Shown: one piece after another, positions 63,731 to 64,000 of the stretch
How positions within the stretch are numbered: position 1 is the stretch's first letter
How the letters are laid out: the number at the start of each line of letters is the position of its first letter
NCBI RefSeq assembly: GCF_900607235.1
Contig: NZ_LR027857.1
Span: 1-64,000 of the forward strand
DNA: 64,000 nt
Reading direction: 5' to 3'
Source of the DNA: Olivibacter jilunii
GTDB taxonomy: Bacteria > Bacteroidota > Bacteroidia > Sphingobacteriales > Sphingobacteriaceae
Position numbers and translations under genes: made by a program
The notes under the pieces: generated by a model
What the model saw: only the letters and a program-made list of their open reading frames with translations
Databases searched by the model: none
What the model was told of the DNA's origin: nothing

Positions 63731-64000
63731 TTATAAAGACACCCCCCGTCTCCAAGGGATAAAATCGTCTTGCCCTAATTTCACCGCTTTAGGCACTTGT
63801 TTCCCACTGGCCACCTCTATTACAAAATCCAAAATTCGTTCGGCAGCCTGCTCGATGGTTTCTGTACCTTCGATGATCGTGCCGCAGTTAATATCGATAA
63901 TGTCTGGCATCTTTTCGAAGGTCTTTGTATTGGTCGACAACTTAACGACGGGCGCAATTGGATTGCCCGTAGGTGTACCTAAACCCGTCGTGAACAGTAC
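63731..64000 (-). CDS. UxaA/altronate-dehydratase-family protein, C-terminal part
   Basis: Only the last 89 residues are in the window; the frame stays open to the right edge. [23 protein letters not shown] and INCGTIIEG are characteristic of the UxaA-type iron-dependent sugar-acid dehydratases. As the first visible gene of the oxidation operon it would dehydrate L-fuconate (or D-arabinonate) to the 2-keto-3-deoxy acid, a step done in other bacteria by an enolase-superfamily enzyme. That function is inferred from operon position; altronate dehydratase is the alternative. Confidence 0.8.
   Translation of the reverse strand, partial: VLFTTGLGTPTGNPIAPVVKLSTNTKTFEKMPDIIDINCGTIIEGTETIEQAAERILDFVIEVASGKQVPKAVKLGQDDFIPWRRGVSL

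Noticed and set aside
1-64000. Genomic island or recent transfer
   Set aside because: No integrase, transposase, tRNA-associated repeat or obvious composition break is visible; the many hydrolase genes alone are ordinary for this phylum.

Overview
The window looks like a chromosomal carbohydrate-utilisation region of a Bacteroidota bacterium, most likely Sphingobacteriaceae. The evidence is three SusC/SusD pairs, a sensor/AraC-type regulator pair of the hybrid two-component (HTCS) class, many secreted glycoside hydrolases, two tandem promoters of the Bacteroidota TTTG-N19-TAnnTTTG type, and almost no strong Shine-Dalgarno sites. I see no rRNA or tRNA gene, insertion sequence, phage gene or CRISPR array. 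The species cannot be named from this sequence alone.

Layout. 1-449: two tandem minus-strand promoters firing off the left edge, then a plus-strand rRNA m5C methyltransferase gene. 1.8-8.7 kb: a complete D-glucuronate route (LacI regulator, UxaC, UxuA, an SDR-type fructuronate reductase, KDG kinase, KDPG aldolase) around a divergent promoter with a LacI-type operator; three back-to-back 7-bp tandem repeat arrays separate kdgK from kdgA. 8.7-20.2 kb: PUL 1 (TAT-exported Gfo/Idh/MocA protein, GH93-like exo-arabinanase, SusD, SusC, and the two-gene sensor and AraC-type response regulator). 20.5-38.3 kb: PUL 2 (tandem-domain GH43, arabinanase-like GH43, mutarotase, GH2, clan-A hydrolase, GtaA-like glutaminase-family protein, GH127 beta-L-arabinofuranosidase with its zinc cysteines, DUF3823, SusD, SusC). 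38.5-64 kb: PUL 3, with GH29 alpha-L-fucosidase, a second LacI regulator, a TAT-exported GH116 protein followed by a COG0523 GTPase and a Cys-tailed FKBP, an AraB-type kinase, FucP, FucI, a GH172 (DUF2961) hydrolase, SusD/SusC, and then a separate operon for non-phosphorylating L-fucose (or D-arabinose) oxidation that runs off the right edge in a UxaA-family dehydratase.

How the parts fit. The enzymes target L-arabinofuranose, galactose, glucuronate and L-fucose, a set found together in plant arabinogalactan and pectic side chains. PUL 3 adds a family (GH172) known to release D-arabinofuranose or D-fructofuranose. FucI plus a ribulokinase, with no fuculose-phosphate aldolase in view, would turn D-arabinose into ribulose 5-phosphate.

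Two regulatory patterns tie the region together. A direct-repeat box (TGTNTCAAT, 12-nt gap, TGTNTCAAN; always on the strand opposite the gene) precedes all three susC genes, the clan-A hydrolase operon and the tandem GH43, and fits the AraC-type regulator. A palindrome (GYTTAAWCGNTTAARC) occurs three times before susC of PUL 3, once before the GH172 gene and once before the second lacI, and fits that repressor. The window is also marked by degenerate 7-bp and 8-bp tandem arrays that sit only between genes.
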